Below, piece after piece: positions 32,920 to 43,979 of a DNA stretch of 64,000 bases; within the stretch, counting starts at the first letter, position 1, and each line of letters begins with the position of its first letter. The position numbers and the translations under genes are program-made. The notes below the pieces were generated by a model that searched no databases, was not told the DNA's origin, and saw only the letters and a program-made list of their open reading frames with translations. This DNA comes from Anniella stebbinsi (Eukaryota > Chordata > Lepidosauria > Squamata > Anniellidae): NCBI GenBank assembly GCA_029215795.1, contig JARDYH010000002.1, positions 111,357,001-111,421,000 of the forward strand. The letters are read 5' to 3'.

Positions 32920-35490
32920 ATCTGACCAATTTCAGAATAAATTCAGGAGCATATGGAATTCTGTATGGAACTGTAACTGGTACAAGGGATTTGTTCAGTT
33001 CATCCTTTATCCATCAGTGATCCACAGGATCTAGACTTGGTGGATTTCATTTGGTCACTGATCATCAGAGGCAAGCTTGGTAATGCATTCTTTTAACGTT
33101 TTCTGCAAATGAGTCATTTGTTGGTGGGAGTGAGCATAGATTTGGACCAATGGCGTGAGCTTTTCTAGCTTTGCTGGCCCAGCCTTTACACGAACATCTG
33201 TCATTATATTACACTTGTTTTGTCCACAGCATACAGATATCAACTTTGTTGCTTGTTGCATAACTTTATCCAGCAGATCATTCTCATCCCCAAGCGTAGA
33301 AAGTGACAATCCTGATCAAACTACTTCCAAAATTGTGCCTTTTCCTATATCATAGCAACAAAGTACAGTATTGCACCAAGAAAGTGTATGTGCTGGTAGA
33401 CGTTCTGGAATAATAGATACGTTTCTCTGTACTGTCTTCCCTGTATCTACCATGACCCTTCCTTTTACTGGAGACTCCATTACTACACAGGTAGAGATAA
33501 TATTCTTCTGGTAGTAATGTAAAAGTAGAATGAACACATCCATGTCATCAAATAGAACAGAGATCACATGAGGCACTTCTTTGGCAGTTATGAACATCTG
33601 CTTAACAATGATTATATCCGCTTCTTCATGGGTTGTACTCAAGTCACCCTATATTTCATGTCTAATTTCACCACCTGCAGACATTTGAACTGGTGTGCTG
33701 TCTAGACAAGTGATGATAAGTTTCTTGTTGATAACATGTTGCATATGGAAGGACTTGTCATTTTCCATTTCTGCATAGATAAGAGCAATTAACCGTTTTT
33801 TAAAATTATTATTATGTTATGTCACTGTCATAACAATTTTCTGGGGTGGAAGAAACATATTTTCTTTTAACTGATAAACTTTACTGATGGAAGAGGATCT
33901 TGTTCCTCTTGTTGCAAATTTTGGACTATAATCATAGTATCTGTCAAAAATAAGATACACATCACCTGTCACAAGCCTGCATTTAATAGAATGTTTCAGA
34001 TTTGAGAAGAGATCCTTCATTGTTCCATAGTTTGGCTAGTGAATAGTTCACAAGAGGGCTACACCATCGATCATTGTCACATCACATTGTGGTATAATTC
34101 TTGCTGACACTTCAACTTGCAGCAGTCTCTTCAGAATTTATTTAGCTTTTGATATTCACATTTTTCCACTCTCAGTAAATAAACATAGATGCTGGAAGGG
34201 GAGCGAGCTCATGATTAAGTCACTTATTTCTGTGTCGTGGGAACTTGCCTGTATTCAGATAATTCATGAGTAAATTACATTGGGGTAAAGAACTCTCTTT
34301 TTTTTTAAAAAAAATTATTTTATTTCTAACCCACCTCTCCATCCAGATCGAGGCGGGGAACAACAATAAATATAAATATAAAAATCATAAAATAGACAAA
34401 CCATTAAAACAGATAAAAACAAATACATTATTAAAAACATCTTAATATTCAACTGGGTAGGCCTGCCAGAAGAGAGCAGTCTTCACGGCTCTCTTAATTC
34501 CAGAAGACTGCTAATTTGTCGAATCTCCTCCAGCAGGCCATTCCACAGTCTGGGAGCGGCAGAAGAGAAGGTCCTCTGGGTAACACTCGTCACCCTAGTT
34601 CTGGCTGATTGGAGTAAATTCTTCCCAGAGGACCTGAGTGTGCGGGGCGGATTATACGGGAGAAGGTGATCCCGCAGGTAACCTGGCCCCAAACCATGTA
34701 GGGTTTTAAAGGTAATAACCAACACTTTATACTTCTCCCAGAAACTAATTGGCAGCCAGTGGAGCGATTTTAAGATTGGTGTTATGTGGTCACTCCTAGG
34801 TGTACCGGTGACTAACCTGGCTGCCATATTTTGAACTAGTTGAAGTTTCCGGACTAGGCACAAAGGTAGCCCTATGTACAGCGCATTGCAGAAGTCGAGC
34901 CTTGAAGTTACCAGCGCATGCACTATCGTCTTTAGGTCTTCCAACTCTAGGAAGGGGCGCAGCTGGCGAATCAGTCGAAGCTGATAGTAGGCACTCCTGG
35001 CCGTCTCATCTATCTGGGCTGTCATTTGGAGCGACGGATCCAGGTGTACCCCTAAGCTGCGAACGCAGTCTTTCGGGGGGGGGGGGTAACCCCATCCAGA
35101 ACTGGTTGACACACCTCCAAACCCAGGTTGTGGCCTTTGACAAAAAGCACCTCCGTCTTGTCAATCCTCATGTGTTTTTCCTGTACTGTCACAGTGACAA
35201 CTTTCTTGGGGACTGTCTTATGAAAACCTTGAGGCCAATTGCTTTCGTAGTCCTTCATGTGTTTGCTTCCAATTGGTTTGATGATATGTATGTAGAAACA
35301 ACTCTTGATGGCACTTCACAGTTAGTTCATTCTTTCTTGATAAGTTTTCTTCAAGTAGATTGTGCAGGTCATTATTGTACACTTTACTGCATTTAATAGT
35401 TATTTGAATTTGGCTCGAACCACTTTCAGTCAGTCTTTCACCCTTCTTGTCACAACTGAACTTCCAATTGAATAAGCACTTGTCTTCCAT
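32920..35490 (-). pseudogene. Broken gene for a TTHEEAD/DDxDVF-motif transposon-like protein
   Basis: The minus-strand segments 35218-35490, 33820-34100, 33652-33816, 33319-33648 and 33058-33315 lie in compatible frames. They read as one protein with stops at 33817, 33649, 33316 and 33055. Landmarks in order: MEDKCLFNWKFSCD and VKCHQELF (N-terminus), DVYLIFDRYYDYSPKFATR, LIITCLDSTPVQMSAGGE, TTHEEADIIIVKQMFITAK, VLFDDMDVFILLLHYYQ, PAHTLSWCNT and IGKGT, then DELNKSLVPVTVP and APEFILKLVR near 32925-32990. From memory, this matches a large family of uncharacterised, repeat-like proteins in cnidarians, arthropods and fish. The acidic motifs suggest a nuclease-like fold (inference). An L2 insertion (34300-35170) splits it, and no host-gene exon structure is evident. 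Confidence 0.72.
34300..35170 (-). mobile_element. L2-type LINE inserted in the pseudogene
   Basis: A minus-strand frame (34483-35112) reads RSLGVHLDPSLQMTAQID, YYQLRLIRQLRPFLELED, ALVTSRLDFCNALYIGLPL, AARLVTGTPRSDHITP and AAPRLWNGLLEE. Upstream, DKTEVLFVKG sits near 35150. The 3' end lies at about 34317 (AACCCACCTCTCCATCC, the CGAGGCGGG box). It contains a G12 tract at 35075-35086. The open frame implies insertion long after the host pseudogene died. Confidence 0.88.
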
Positions 35491-35757
35491 GGTTGGTCTA
35501 GGTCATTCAGTTAAACCTGAAACCTTTTTTATCATAATGTATTTCTTTTTATTTTATGTATTTTATATCAATTTTGTATGAAAATAAACCCCAAAATCAT
35601 ATTTTTTTAAAAAAAAAACAACTAGGAAAAATGCTCAAAGGTGAGCACATGTCACTCGTTAATTTTAGATTACATAAGGTAAAACACAGAGGAAAAAATA
35701 TATAGACCACATTTCCATGTCGTGAGGGCATTCTGCCAGATTATAATATTTTTTGAG

Positions 35758-36112
35758 AGAAATCCTACGCTTACCTAGATAGGGTCTAGATAGGTTTCTT
35801 TGGTTTTTGGGAACCGAGGCTGGAATCAGGGCTCCGACCTTGGAGCCCAGAAACTGCTCTCCCTGCCCCTAGAGGTGGCGCAGTTCCCCCAGAACAGAGC
35901 GTGGAGAGGGTGGAAAGGGGGTGGTCTCAGGAGCAGGGAGAGGAGGAGACTGCAGAAACTGCTTTACGCAGCTTCTGATCTGGTCTCTAGGCTCCTTCTC
36001 AGACCGAAATTGTCCATCTAGGCAAAATGCAGGGTAGCTGGAGCATGGAGGAGAGGATAGCTGGCAGCCTCTGATTTCGAAGGCTGGCAACTATCCGGAT
36101 AGGATTGCACCC
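35758..36112. mobile_element. GC-rich element ending GGATTGCACCC
   Basis: The left end AAATCCTACGCTTACCTAGA is an imperfect inverted match of TCCGGATAGGATTGCACCC at 36112, which is followed by TTA. The interior is GC-rich with paired arms (GAAACTGCTCTCCCTGCCCC with GGAGCAGGGAGAGGAGGA; CTAGATAGG with CCATCTAGG). It is likely a longer relative of the GGGTGCAATCC MITEs. Confidence 0.55.
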
Positions 36113-36739
36113 TTAAATGTTAGTATTTTCCAAAATGAGTCAATTTTACCTCACTTTCTTCATATTCACAGTTCAATTCCTTTCTTCTCTGTGAATACAG
36201 ATGATTTTATACTGTATTTCATTCAGGCTTGATTTGTTTTATATCCAGCTGTAATTTACTGCATGTGGGCTCTGACTCAAGCCTCAGTCTGCAGATGTGA
36301 AAATAATGTAAAACAAATGCTATGCTGGAATGTGGATCAAGAAGTAGCCTGAAAATCTCCCTTTCTTCTAAGGCACAGCCCAGAGGTTTCCAAACTCCAG
36401 TGTGTGAAATGTTTGCTGTGGGCCTGAAGAGAGCTGTCTGGTGACATGGTGCTGAGTCTTCTCATTTCCAGCTGAGGTAAATAGAGGATAATGATGCTAT
36501 CAATATCATTGCACTAAGTTCAGTGTGTCACTTAATAGCAGTTGCCAGGGAGGGGGCAGCAATGAGACCAGGGGTATTGCTATCACACCCTGCTTGAGCT
36601 TCCTAAAGGCATTTGATAGCCCATTGTGGGAAACAGGATGCTGAATTTAAATGAGCTGTTGGTCCATGCCAGCAGGAATCTTGCCTTATTTATTTTTAAT
36701 GGGACATAGTAGTTGGGTCAGAAGCTCCGTTCAGCGGAC

Positions 36740-36930
36740 AGAAACCTGCTTACTTATTTGAAGTATTTTTATGCTGCCTCTAACCAAAAAGGCTGCCAGA
36801 GTGTCTTGTGGTTTACAATTTTTATTGTTTCCACACACACATCAACAAACAAGCAAACAAACAAACATTACATTACATTACATAGAATTTAAAAAACATA
36901 AAAAAAACATAAAATGGACTTCCAGTTTTC
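36740..36930 (-). mobile_element. LINE 3'-end fragment
   Basis: TTTTTATGCTGCCTCTAACC followed by GGTTTACAATTTTTATTG resembles a reversed L2-type 3' end. An (AAAC)n and ACATT-rich run follows (36841-36885). Confidence 0.45.
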
Positions 36931-39900
36931 TCCACCACAAAGATATGTAACAAACTTTTTTTCTTGCGCTATAATTTTAAAAAATGACAGGTGTCTTACA
37001 TATAATTAATTTCAACCTAAAAAGACACGATACACAAGAAAAAAGGGATGCAGAGGGAAGAGAGGGGAAACATAATTCCTTTAGCAGGACTGGTGAAATG
37101 GCCTTGCTGTCCCTCGGTAAAGCCTGCTGGAATGGCTGCTGGTGGGGACAGCTGAGGGAAGAGAAGCTTTCACGAGGGAGGCCGTTCAGCAAGGCTGGTG
37201 GAATGGCCCTGCTCTCCCACTCAACTTCCCTGCATTTCAGTAACTGGGTTAAGAAACTACATCCGGATTAAAATTCAACAGGTTTCAATATTACAGTTGA
37301 ATACAGTTGAATGCAGTCTAGCAAACTGAAATATCTAAAGCTGTACTTTAGAAGTTCTAAAACATTTGAATTTAACATAATGGCATATAGTATCCTTTCA
37401 CTGAAGTTTGTGCTAAATGGTGATGGCCTTACCATTGTTGCTGTTATTATTAATTATTACTTTATAATATTTATGCCACTTACGTCAACCCTGTGAGGTT
37501 GGTGTCTTGGTAAAATGGGGAACTGAGAAAGTGACTTGCCCAGCACCAATAAGTACGCCGCTCTACTCAGGCGGCTATAATGCTAAACTTTAAACAAGGT
37601 TGCAAGTGAGTATGCTGTGATTTATGTGTGAATATCGAGAATAAAATGTATCACCAACTGGAATTGCTCACCAATATCATGTTGGGGCATTCCCTCCAGC
37701 AGTCCCATTTTATGGAGCTCTGTTTCAGGAAAAGCCCTGCTGTCCAATCATACCAATTTCCAGGTAGGGAATTAGGGGTGGTGTTTGTTTGTTTGTTTGT
37801 CTTCTTGCATGGTTTGCACTTTACATGCCTCTGACTATCTGGAGCCCAGGATAGGCATCACAAATGAAAAGCCTACCAAAGCTGCATATATACAATTGTA
37901 TAGCAAACAGTGTCATTGTTGATCGCATAACAAACTAGCATACTTTCCCTCTTTGAAATTCATTTGCTGATGTCAGCCACCTTTCTAGGTGGGGTATTTT
38001 GAGGGGCCAGGAGGCGCATAGCACCATGCAACCCCCCGATTCACTGGTGGAGAGGATGTGAGAACCAGGCCAGGGGAAGGGAACAACAGTAAGCTTCCCC
38101 CTCACTCCTCCTCCATGCAGAGAATGTGTTAACCTACAGCATGGGCCATGTAAAGTTCAAGTTAACAGATAATTTAGTATGAACAACAAGAATTAAATGA
38201 CTGGCATATTTTTTGTTTCCTGAAAAAAAAAACGATGTTATGGATACAGTGGACAAGGCGATACCAAAAGGTGTAAAACAAACAAAATAGTCTATGCTAT
38301 AACTAAGGAGTTAAAAACTAAAGTGGAGCTTTGTTTTCTCAAAAAATTCAGTTTTCATTTTGGTTCATGACAACAATACAAAAAAGGTTTAGAAGCAGAG
38401 TAACAGACACTATGGTGTAGTGAGTGCTTTAAAAGAGTAAAGGGTAACTTAGGATATATATTTTTTCACATCCCTTTAAGTTATTTCTTTATTTCACCCT
38501 TCAGCGTTAAGCACCCAATCCTGCTCTACTCATCATAACTTCAGAATAAACAAACTCTTACTTCTTACGGCAGTCAAACTAACAGGCTTCTTTGTTGCTG
38601 GCTGGGTAGAGAACACAACTGAAACTGAAAAGCAAAGCAAAGTCCAAGGGGTAGAGATTAACTGTAGCCCATAATACAAAATTCTAATATTGCACTTTTC
38701 AAGGGTTATATTGTTATACAGACTGTTTTTTCAGGAATTATAGTGTGTTTTTGATTATGAAAAATCCACTCTCAGTCAGGGAAAGTCTTTAGTGAGGAGG
38801 CTTTGGAGGGGTGCTTCCAAATTAGTCTTTTGTTGTGCATTCATCCTGCATTATTCACTGAATTTTTCAGAGGATCCTTCTCTTAAATTGTTCCTGTTCT
38901 TAAAACAAGCTATCATTCTTTAAATGGTGGCTGTCATTGTCTGACATGTCACAAATTAAAAAACAATTTACCAAAAATATCCTGGGAAAGGGTGAAACCG
39001 CTCTAGAGGACGGTGCATCCATTTGCCACACCTGTGCTACAGGGCTGTGTCCACCCTCACCCCATACACAGCCTCTGTGTTATTAGATACTTTTACTATT
39101 CGCTAGTTCTCCCAGAGTCTAGGGGAAACTTAGCCAGACTGCAATAGAAGAATGCAGGGATACAGACCAGGATTAGTTTGGGCAAGAGATGTGCTTGATT
39201 TAGTCTGCCATCTCCTTCCTTAATTTATTGATAAATTGCATCAGAATGAACATTTTAAAAAAATGAAAAAAGGACTTCTTTGTGCTGTCCTGGTGTGGTT
39301 TTAAAAACAACAACACTTAATTTGTTACTTTGGCTGCTGGAATAAGGTAAGGTGGGGACAATGAAAGCAGGTGTGGCTTATTCATTTGATCAGAAGCAAC
39401 ATGAATTCTAAGTTTGCGGGCAGGAAAGAGACTGCAGTTGTTCAGTGACAAGGGGAAAGTGTTCTACGTGTGCTCAGAGGGAGCTTTTCTTCCCATGTTC
39501 CAGGGCTCAGCTCTGGTATTGAAAACAGATCCCTGAGCTAAGCACTGATAAGGTCTTAGCAGAAACTTATTTGGTGTTTGGGAAAGAGAGCAGGCAAGGA
39601 CATCTTTTCTCTTAACAAACAAACAAACCAAACAGGAAGGGGAATTATGAAAAAGTGAGGATTCTTTGTGAAGAGTTGCTGGAAGAAGGAAACAAAGAAT
39701 GGATTGTTGTGCGGAGGATAGCACAATGTGTGTGTTCTCTGATTCAGTTTGCTGGCAGTGGAGATGAGGTTAGTGCTTAATTTCTGAAGAGTGAGTTGCT
39801 GGGGCTTTAATCTCTGGAAGGTATGGCATCACTCTGTAACCATTGCTTCTTAATTCTAATTGTGTGATGATGGGATAAGCCCCCCTTTTTGATGGGGTGG

Positions 39901-39968
39901 GGGATGGAAATTTTGGAAATATTGAGAAATGAGCAATAGTAATAGTTTTAGCAGTCTTTACAGACCTA

Positions 39969-40508
39969 GGGCTTAGTTTAGATAACACCTTTCTCAACGG
40001 CAGTTTTAGAACTCCACAGTGGAGTTTTTAAACCACCGTTGAGAAAGGTGTTGTCTGGAGGGAAACTCCACCCCATGGTGGAGGGTTTTTTTTAAAAAAA
40101 ACTCCACGTTGAATATCCACGCTGTGCAGAGGAGAGTTCCTGCACAACCATTGTGTTGCATGTTGTGAGGAGGGCTCTGTGGAGTTTCCTGTTGCATCGA
40201 CTTTTCCCACTGGCTACAGAGTTCTCTGACAAGAGTGGCAAAAGGAGGGAGTGCCACTCTAGGAGAGCTACCAGGATTTTGTTTTTGCAGCAGTGGCTGA
40301 TGGGATAGCATTTAGAGGACTGGGGGAGGAGAGAGGGCGGAGGAACTATCAATCAAATGCTGCATTGACTTTTACTCAACTCCTCGGTAGCCCACAGCCA
40401 CACAGCGGTGGAGTTGAAAGATGTTGCGTGGTGAGCACTCCCTACAAACTCAACCATTGAGTGGAGTTTTCACACTCTGTAGAGAAATGTGTTGTGTGAA
40501 CTGCACCC
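39969..40508 (+). mobile_element. MITE family E (shares core with B-D)
   Basis: Ends GGGCTTAGTTTAGATAACAC and GTGTTGTGTGAACTGCACCC are diverged versions of the family A-D ends. The left arm is itself a hairpin (CTTTCTCAACGGCAGTTTT...AAACCACCGTTGAGAAAGG, 39991-40050). The core has CTGGCTACAGAGTTCTCTGA, GAGTGCCACTCTAGGAGAG and GAGGACTGGGGGAGGA, matching C and D. No coding potential. Confidence 0.7.
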
Positions 40509-40530
40509 TAAAGCCACTTTGTTGCTTTAG

Positions 40531-40656
40531 GACAGCCTTTCCAAATATTTTGGACTTTAGCTTACATCAGCCTCAGGTAGCATGGGCAATGGTCAGGAAT
40601 GCTGGGCATTGTAGTCCAAACTATCTGGAGGGTACTAGGTTGGGGAAGTCTGCTTT
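40531..40656. repeat. 'TTTGGACTacaactcc' foldback repeat
   Basis: CCAAATATTTTGGACTTTAG...GCATTGTAGTCCAAACTATCTGGAGGG. This is a widespread squamate inverted-arm repeat. A partial copy is at about 50630-50705. Confidence 0.6.
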
Positions 40657-40999
40657 AGGAACATAAAGCAGCCTTTATCTTCCTAAAGTAATGTTATGTA
40701 TAATTTAGTTTGCACATAAAATTACATTATATTTAAAAATGTTTAAAAGTAAACTCAGTAAATTTGTAATTTATTGTCAGTATAAACTATGCTTTTAAAT
40801 TTAATATACCAAACATAATTTTATGAGCAAACCAAGATTTACATAACATATTTTAGGTTCCTATTTTATGACCAGAAGGAACTTCAGCAATTAGTCCCTG
40901 AAACATGTGGATCATCCTAGAAGCCAACAGAAGCAGGAAGAACTGGAGGCAGGTGAAGACTAGTGTATAACATCTGTTTCTGTTTGGATTTGGAAGTGG

Positions 41000-42310
41000 A
41001 TTTAGTTTTCTGGATCATTCTCTATATCATCGGGCTTTTCTGCTGACTCATACTGAATTTTGATCGTTCACGTCTGCATTGGATCATCCGCCTTGGTCAG
41101 TTTGGGAATCTTCTTTTGTGGTTCCTCTCTCTAAATGGATGGCATTAGGTTCTAGACATACACGGATGCATACGGTTCCTTCTACAGTTAAGTGACCTGT
41201 GGCATATAATGTCATGTGAATTACACTTTGATCCATTTTCTCATGCTAAATTGACTTTATGGAGCAATCTAGATCTAAAAAAAATTTTTGTGTTATCTAC
41301 ATGGATAGATAAAGCGATGTTTACTTTGGATCAGCTGGTGGGTGCCGATGAAGAGGTTTTGTCAGTTTCTATGTTGCATGCCAAATATGACTTGCCAGTG
41401 TGGCTGATTGGTAATAGTTGTAGAATTTATTAGTATCTAGGTTTGGGCTGGCTACTTTTACAGCATAACAGCCTTTGTTATTATTGGAAGTGCTTACTGA
41501 GCCCCATGATCTATATTTATAAATATTCACAGTTAGTGAATAAATATGATATAAATATGAAATAAGTTATCGGTGAATAAATATGATATCCAGAGTTTTA
41601 AGCAGCAATGGAATGGCGAACTGGATTGTCCCATTCTATTTAATCAGTGGATCACCACTTTGGGGTCTATACCTATTGCATCTATAGATCGTAGGCTGAG
41701 TCTTATTCAACAAAACTTTTGTTTCATGTCTGTTGAACACTGCAACACCTCTTTAATAGTGCAATACAGCTAATGTTTCTTTTAAACATTTGTTTTGGCA
41801 AATGTCCAATAGTTGCTGCATTTTAGAAGGAGTTTATTATATGGATATATTTTGTACTGGAGCAGTCTTTAATGTTTACTGATGTAGACGCTCTTTGAAA
41901 TTATTTACCTGCTTCATGGAAATCAATAAATGGTCAGCGTAAATGTATTCTCCATGCTCTCTTAACAGTTAAAAGACTGATATTACAACATTGGAAGGAT
42001 AAACTCTTACATCCTATAATGCAATGAATTGAAGACCTTTTCAGCATTTGGACAGGTGGTATATAGATGCCATTTTTAAATAGATACTTAGTGAACATCT
42101 GATCCACTTCTGTTGTAGTGTATGTATAATTGATAGTAAGTTGTGGGATAATCCACATGCTGTTCCATTGCATCTGGTAACAGTGGTAGGATAACCTACA
42201 CTGTTTCTTTCACATGTGGGTTTTAGATTAGAACTACAATAATTGACTGCTATCAGAGCTCTGTAGATCAAAACCCAAACTGTCGAGAATGAACATTTTC
42301 TTCCATATTA
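41000..42310 (+). mobile_element. L1 ORF2 C-terminal fragment
   Basis: The frames give DPFSHAKLTLWSNLDLKK, WIDKAMFTLDQLV and LSVSMLHAKYDLP (41209-41433), the L1 'pLW.N......F..W...GI..l.dl' block. Later HALLTVKRLILQHWKDK matches the L1 'aK..I...WK' tail block (about 41950-42010). There are many stops, so it is an old fragment on the same strand as RNF170. Confidence 0.7.
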
Positions 42311-42344
42311 TGATATGGTGACCCTGATCACATGCTGAAAAACG

Positions 42345-42347
42345 GAG

Positions 42348-42381
<34 letters not shown>

Positions 42382-42620
42382 TCCTGCCTTTTCCCCAATA
42401 CTGGGACTCAAGGTGGTTTACAAGATTAAAATATATAAATATAAATATAATTTTTAAAAAGTTAAACCCTTGTAATACTAAAACATTTAAAAAGCAAATC
42501 ACAATTTAAAAATTCATACATTAACACAGGTCCAAAGTATTCCCAAAGGCTTGCCAGAACAAAAAAAAGTTTTTTACCTGCCTCCGAAAGTGTAACAAGG
42601 ATGACTTGGAGCATCCCTAA
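42345..42620 (-). mobile_element. LINE 3' end with (ATT)n
   Basis: ATT microsatellite (42351-42380), then TCCTGCCTTTTCCCCAATAC and GGACTCAAGGTGGTTTACAA, the reversed 3' end of a squamate L2-type LINE. The coding remnant CTTGCCAGAACAAAAAAAAG is near 42550. Confidence 0.65.
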
Positions 42621-42689
42621 ATGTCTACCAGTAAAAGATACATTAGATCAAGAATTTTAATAAGGAATTGAAGAAATAACTTTGCTGGT

Positions 42690-42764
42690 AATGGTCCTTG
42701 GGGGGGAAACCCAGAAAAAACTGGTTTTTTTCTGGGAAGTTTCTGGGCCTTCACATTTCTAGAG
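42690..42764 (-). repeat. Short repeat, second copy of the 1930 family
   Basis: GGTCCTTGGGGGGGAAACCC, AACTGGTTTTTTTCTGG, then GGGCCTTCACATTTCTAGAG. It is aligned by eye with 1930-2016 and 50067-50165. Confidence 0.5.
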
Positions 42765-43397
42765 AGGCTGCAATTGTTCAGTGGTGAGGGGAAAGCACTG
42801 TGCATATACTTGGAGGCACACTTTATTACTTCTTATTTCTGCTTAATAATTTTGTGCCATTGCTTCATTGTCAGATTTTGGGCTAATCACTTACTCCAGT
42901 GCTGCAATATTCCTCAGCTTTAAAATGGGACACATGTTCTCTAAGTGGTGTATACAGTATACTACATATCATATGCATTTGTCTTTGGGATGCAGTGTGT
43001 GTCTTCTCTCCCATTTTTGTTCTTGTCTGGAACCATCTCCATGCGTGCATTTTTTTGTTCGCTTTTTCCACTGGGGGCGCATTTGAGTCTGGATTGTATT
43101 GGCCATGCCATTGGGCTGTCAGGCTCTACCCTTAGCCTGCCTACTCATGCAAAGGAGTGCTCTCCTTTCAGCTGTGAAATGTAAGAGGTGTCCTTGGAGC
43201 TAATCTTGACCATGTGCAAGCCAAGCCTTGTGCTAAAATATAATAGAACATAGATTGACTTCAAAGTTTGAAGACCTGTAAAAGCTTGTTTTTTTTTTCT
43301 TGCACTTTTATTTTGTAGACTGTGAGCTAAAGCAAAAATAACGTTTCTGTTCATATATAAATCTCTTTTCACATGTTGCTTGACTTTCAGCTCTGGA

Positions 43398-43534
43398 ATG
43401 GCCAGCCAGGAAACAGAAGTTCAGAGACTGATACTAGATAATAATTCAATGATAGAAGGAATAAGTGACCAGGTACTGCTGGCAGTGGCGCTCAGCTTCA
43501 CATTCCTTGCTGCACTGGTATATATGCTTTTAAG
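43398..43534 (+). CDS. RNF170: RNF170 coding exon 1 (N-terminus and TM1)
   Basis: The ATG at 43398 follows a TTGACTTTCAG acceptor ending at 43390. The exon encodes residues 1-45, from MASQETEVQRL through the conserved IEGISDQVLLAV to VYMLL, plus AG of Arg46. The donor is GTGAGA at 43535. The hydrophobic run VLLAVALSFTFLAALVYMLL (about residues 25-45) is the first membrane span, which in the family places the N-terminus in the ER lumen and the RING in the cytosol. The start was chosen because it aligns with the mammalian protein and no in-frame upstream ATG lies in the exon. Confidence 0.96.
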
Positions 43535-43689
43535 GTGAGATGCTGGCAGTATTTGATGAAATTACTTTTCTGATATGTCAAATGTGTTGTTGTTGTTTGA
43601 AAAAGGGTATTTTGTATGATACAAGAAACCTGTTACTTGCCCGAATATCCTGGAAGCAATATCCAGAAGACGTATGCTGGTGAATAGAC

Positions 43690-43815
43690 TTGGATGGAGA
43701 GACCTTAGTTCAGATCTCCATTCAGCTAAAATGCTTACTGACCTTGATCAGTCACTCTCTCTCAGCTTAATATACTTCACAAGTTTGTTAGGATAAAATG
43801 GTATCTCCCCACTCT
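43690..43815 (+). mobile_element. MIR/CORE-SINE-like segment
   Basis: TTAGTTCAGATCTCCATTCAG, GACCTTGATCAGTCACTCTC, CTCAGCTTAATATACTTCAC and GTTAGGATAAAATG follow the order of an amniote MIR-type body (…ACCTTGGGCCAGTCACTCTCTCTCAGCC…). A similar shred lies at 58005-58090. Confidence 0.55.
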
Positions 43816-43979
43816 TTGTGTGCATATTGCCCATACATAGCATATTTAAACCATTAACCAGAGGAGAAGACAGAAAGCATCCTTGTTCTCTAGAGTTTAA
43901 ACAGAATTCTGCACTGTAACCTGAATAACCAGTCAGACATTTAGCATATTAATTTCCCCTTTGACTAGCCAGTTCAAAG

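Larger units (their letters stand above)
19120..43390 (+). other. RNF170 intron 1 (repeat-rich)
   Basis: About 24.3 kb. Individually listed repeats cover much of it. Stretches with nothing I recognise are 19260-19765 (GC-rich, with a G16 tract at 19382-19397), 20780-22330, 26000-26500, 27960-28360, 28600-29780, 30490-30765, 32125-32900, 36115-39965 (apart from LINE scraps near 36740 and 37480) and 42770-43390. No internal exon with a conserved translation was found. Confidence 0.75.
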
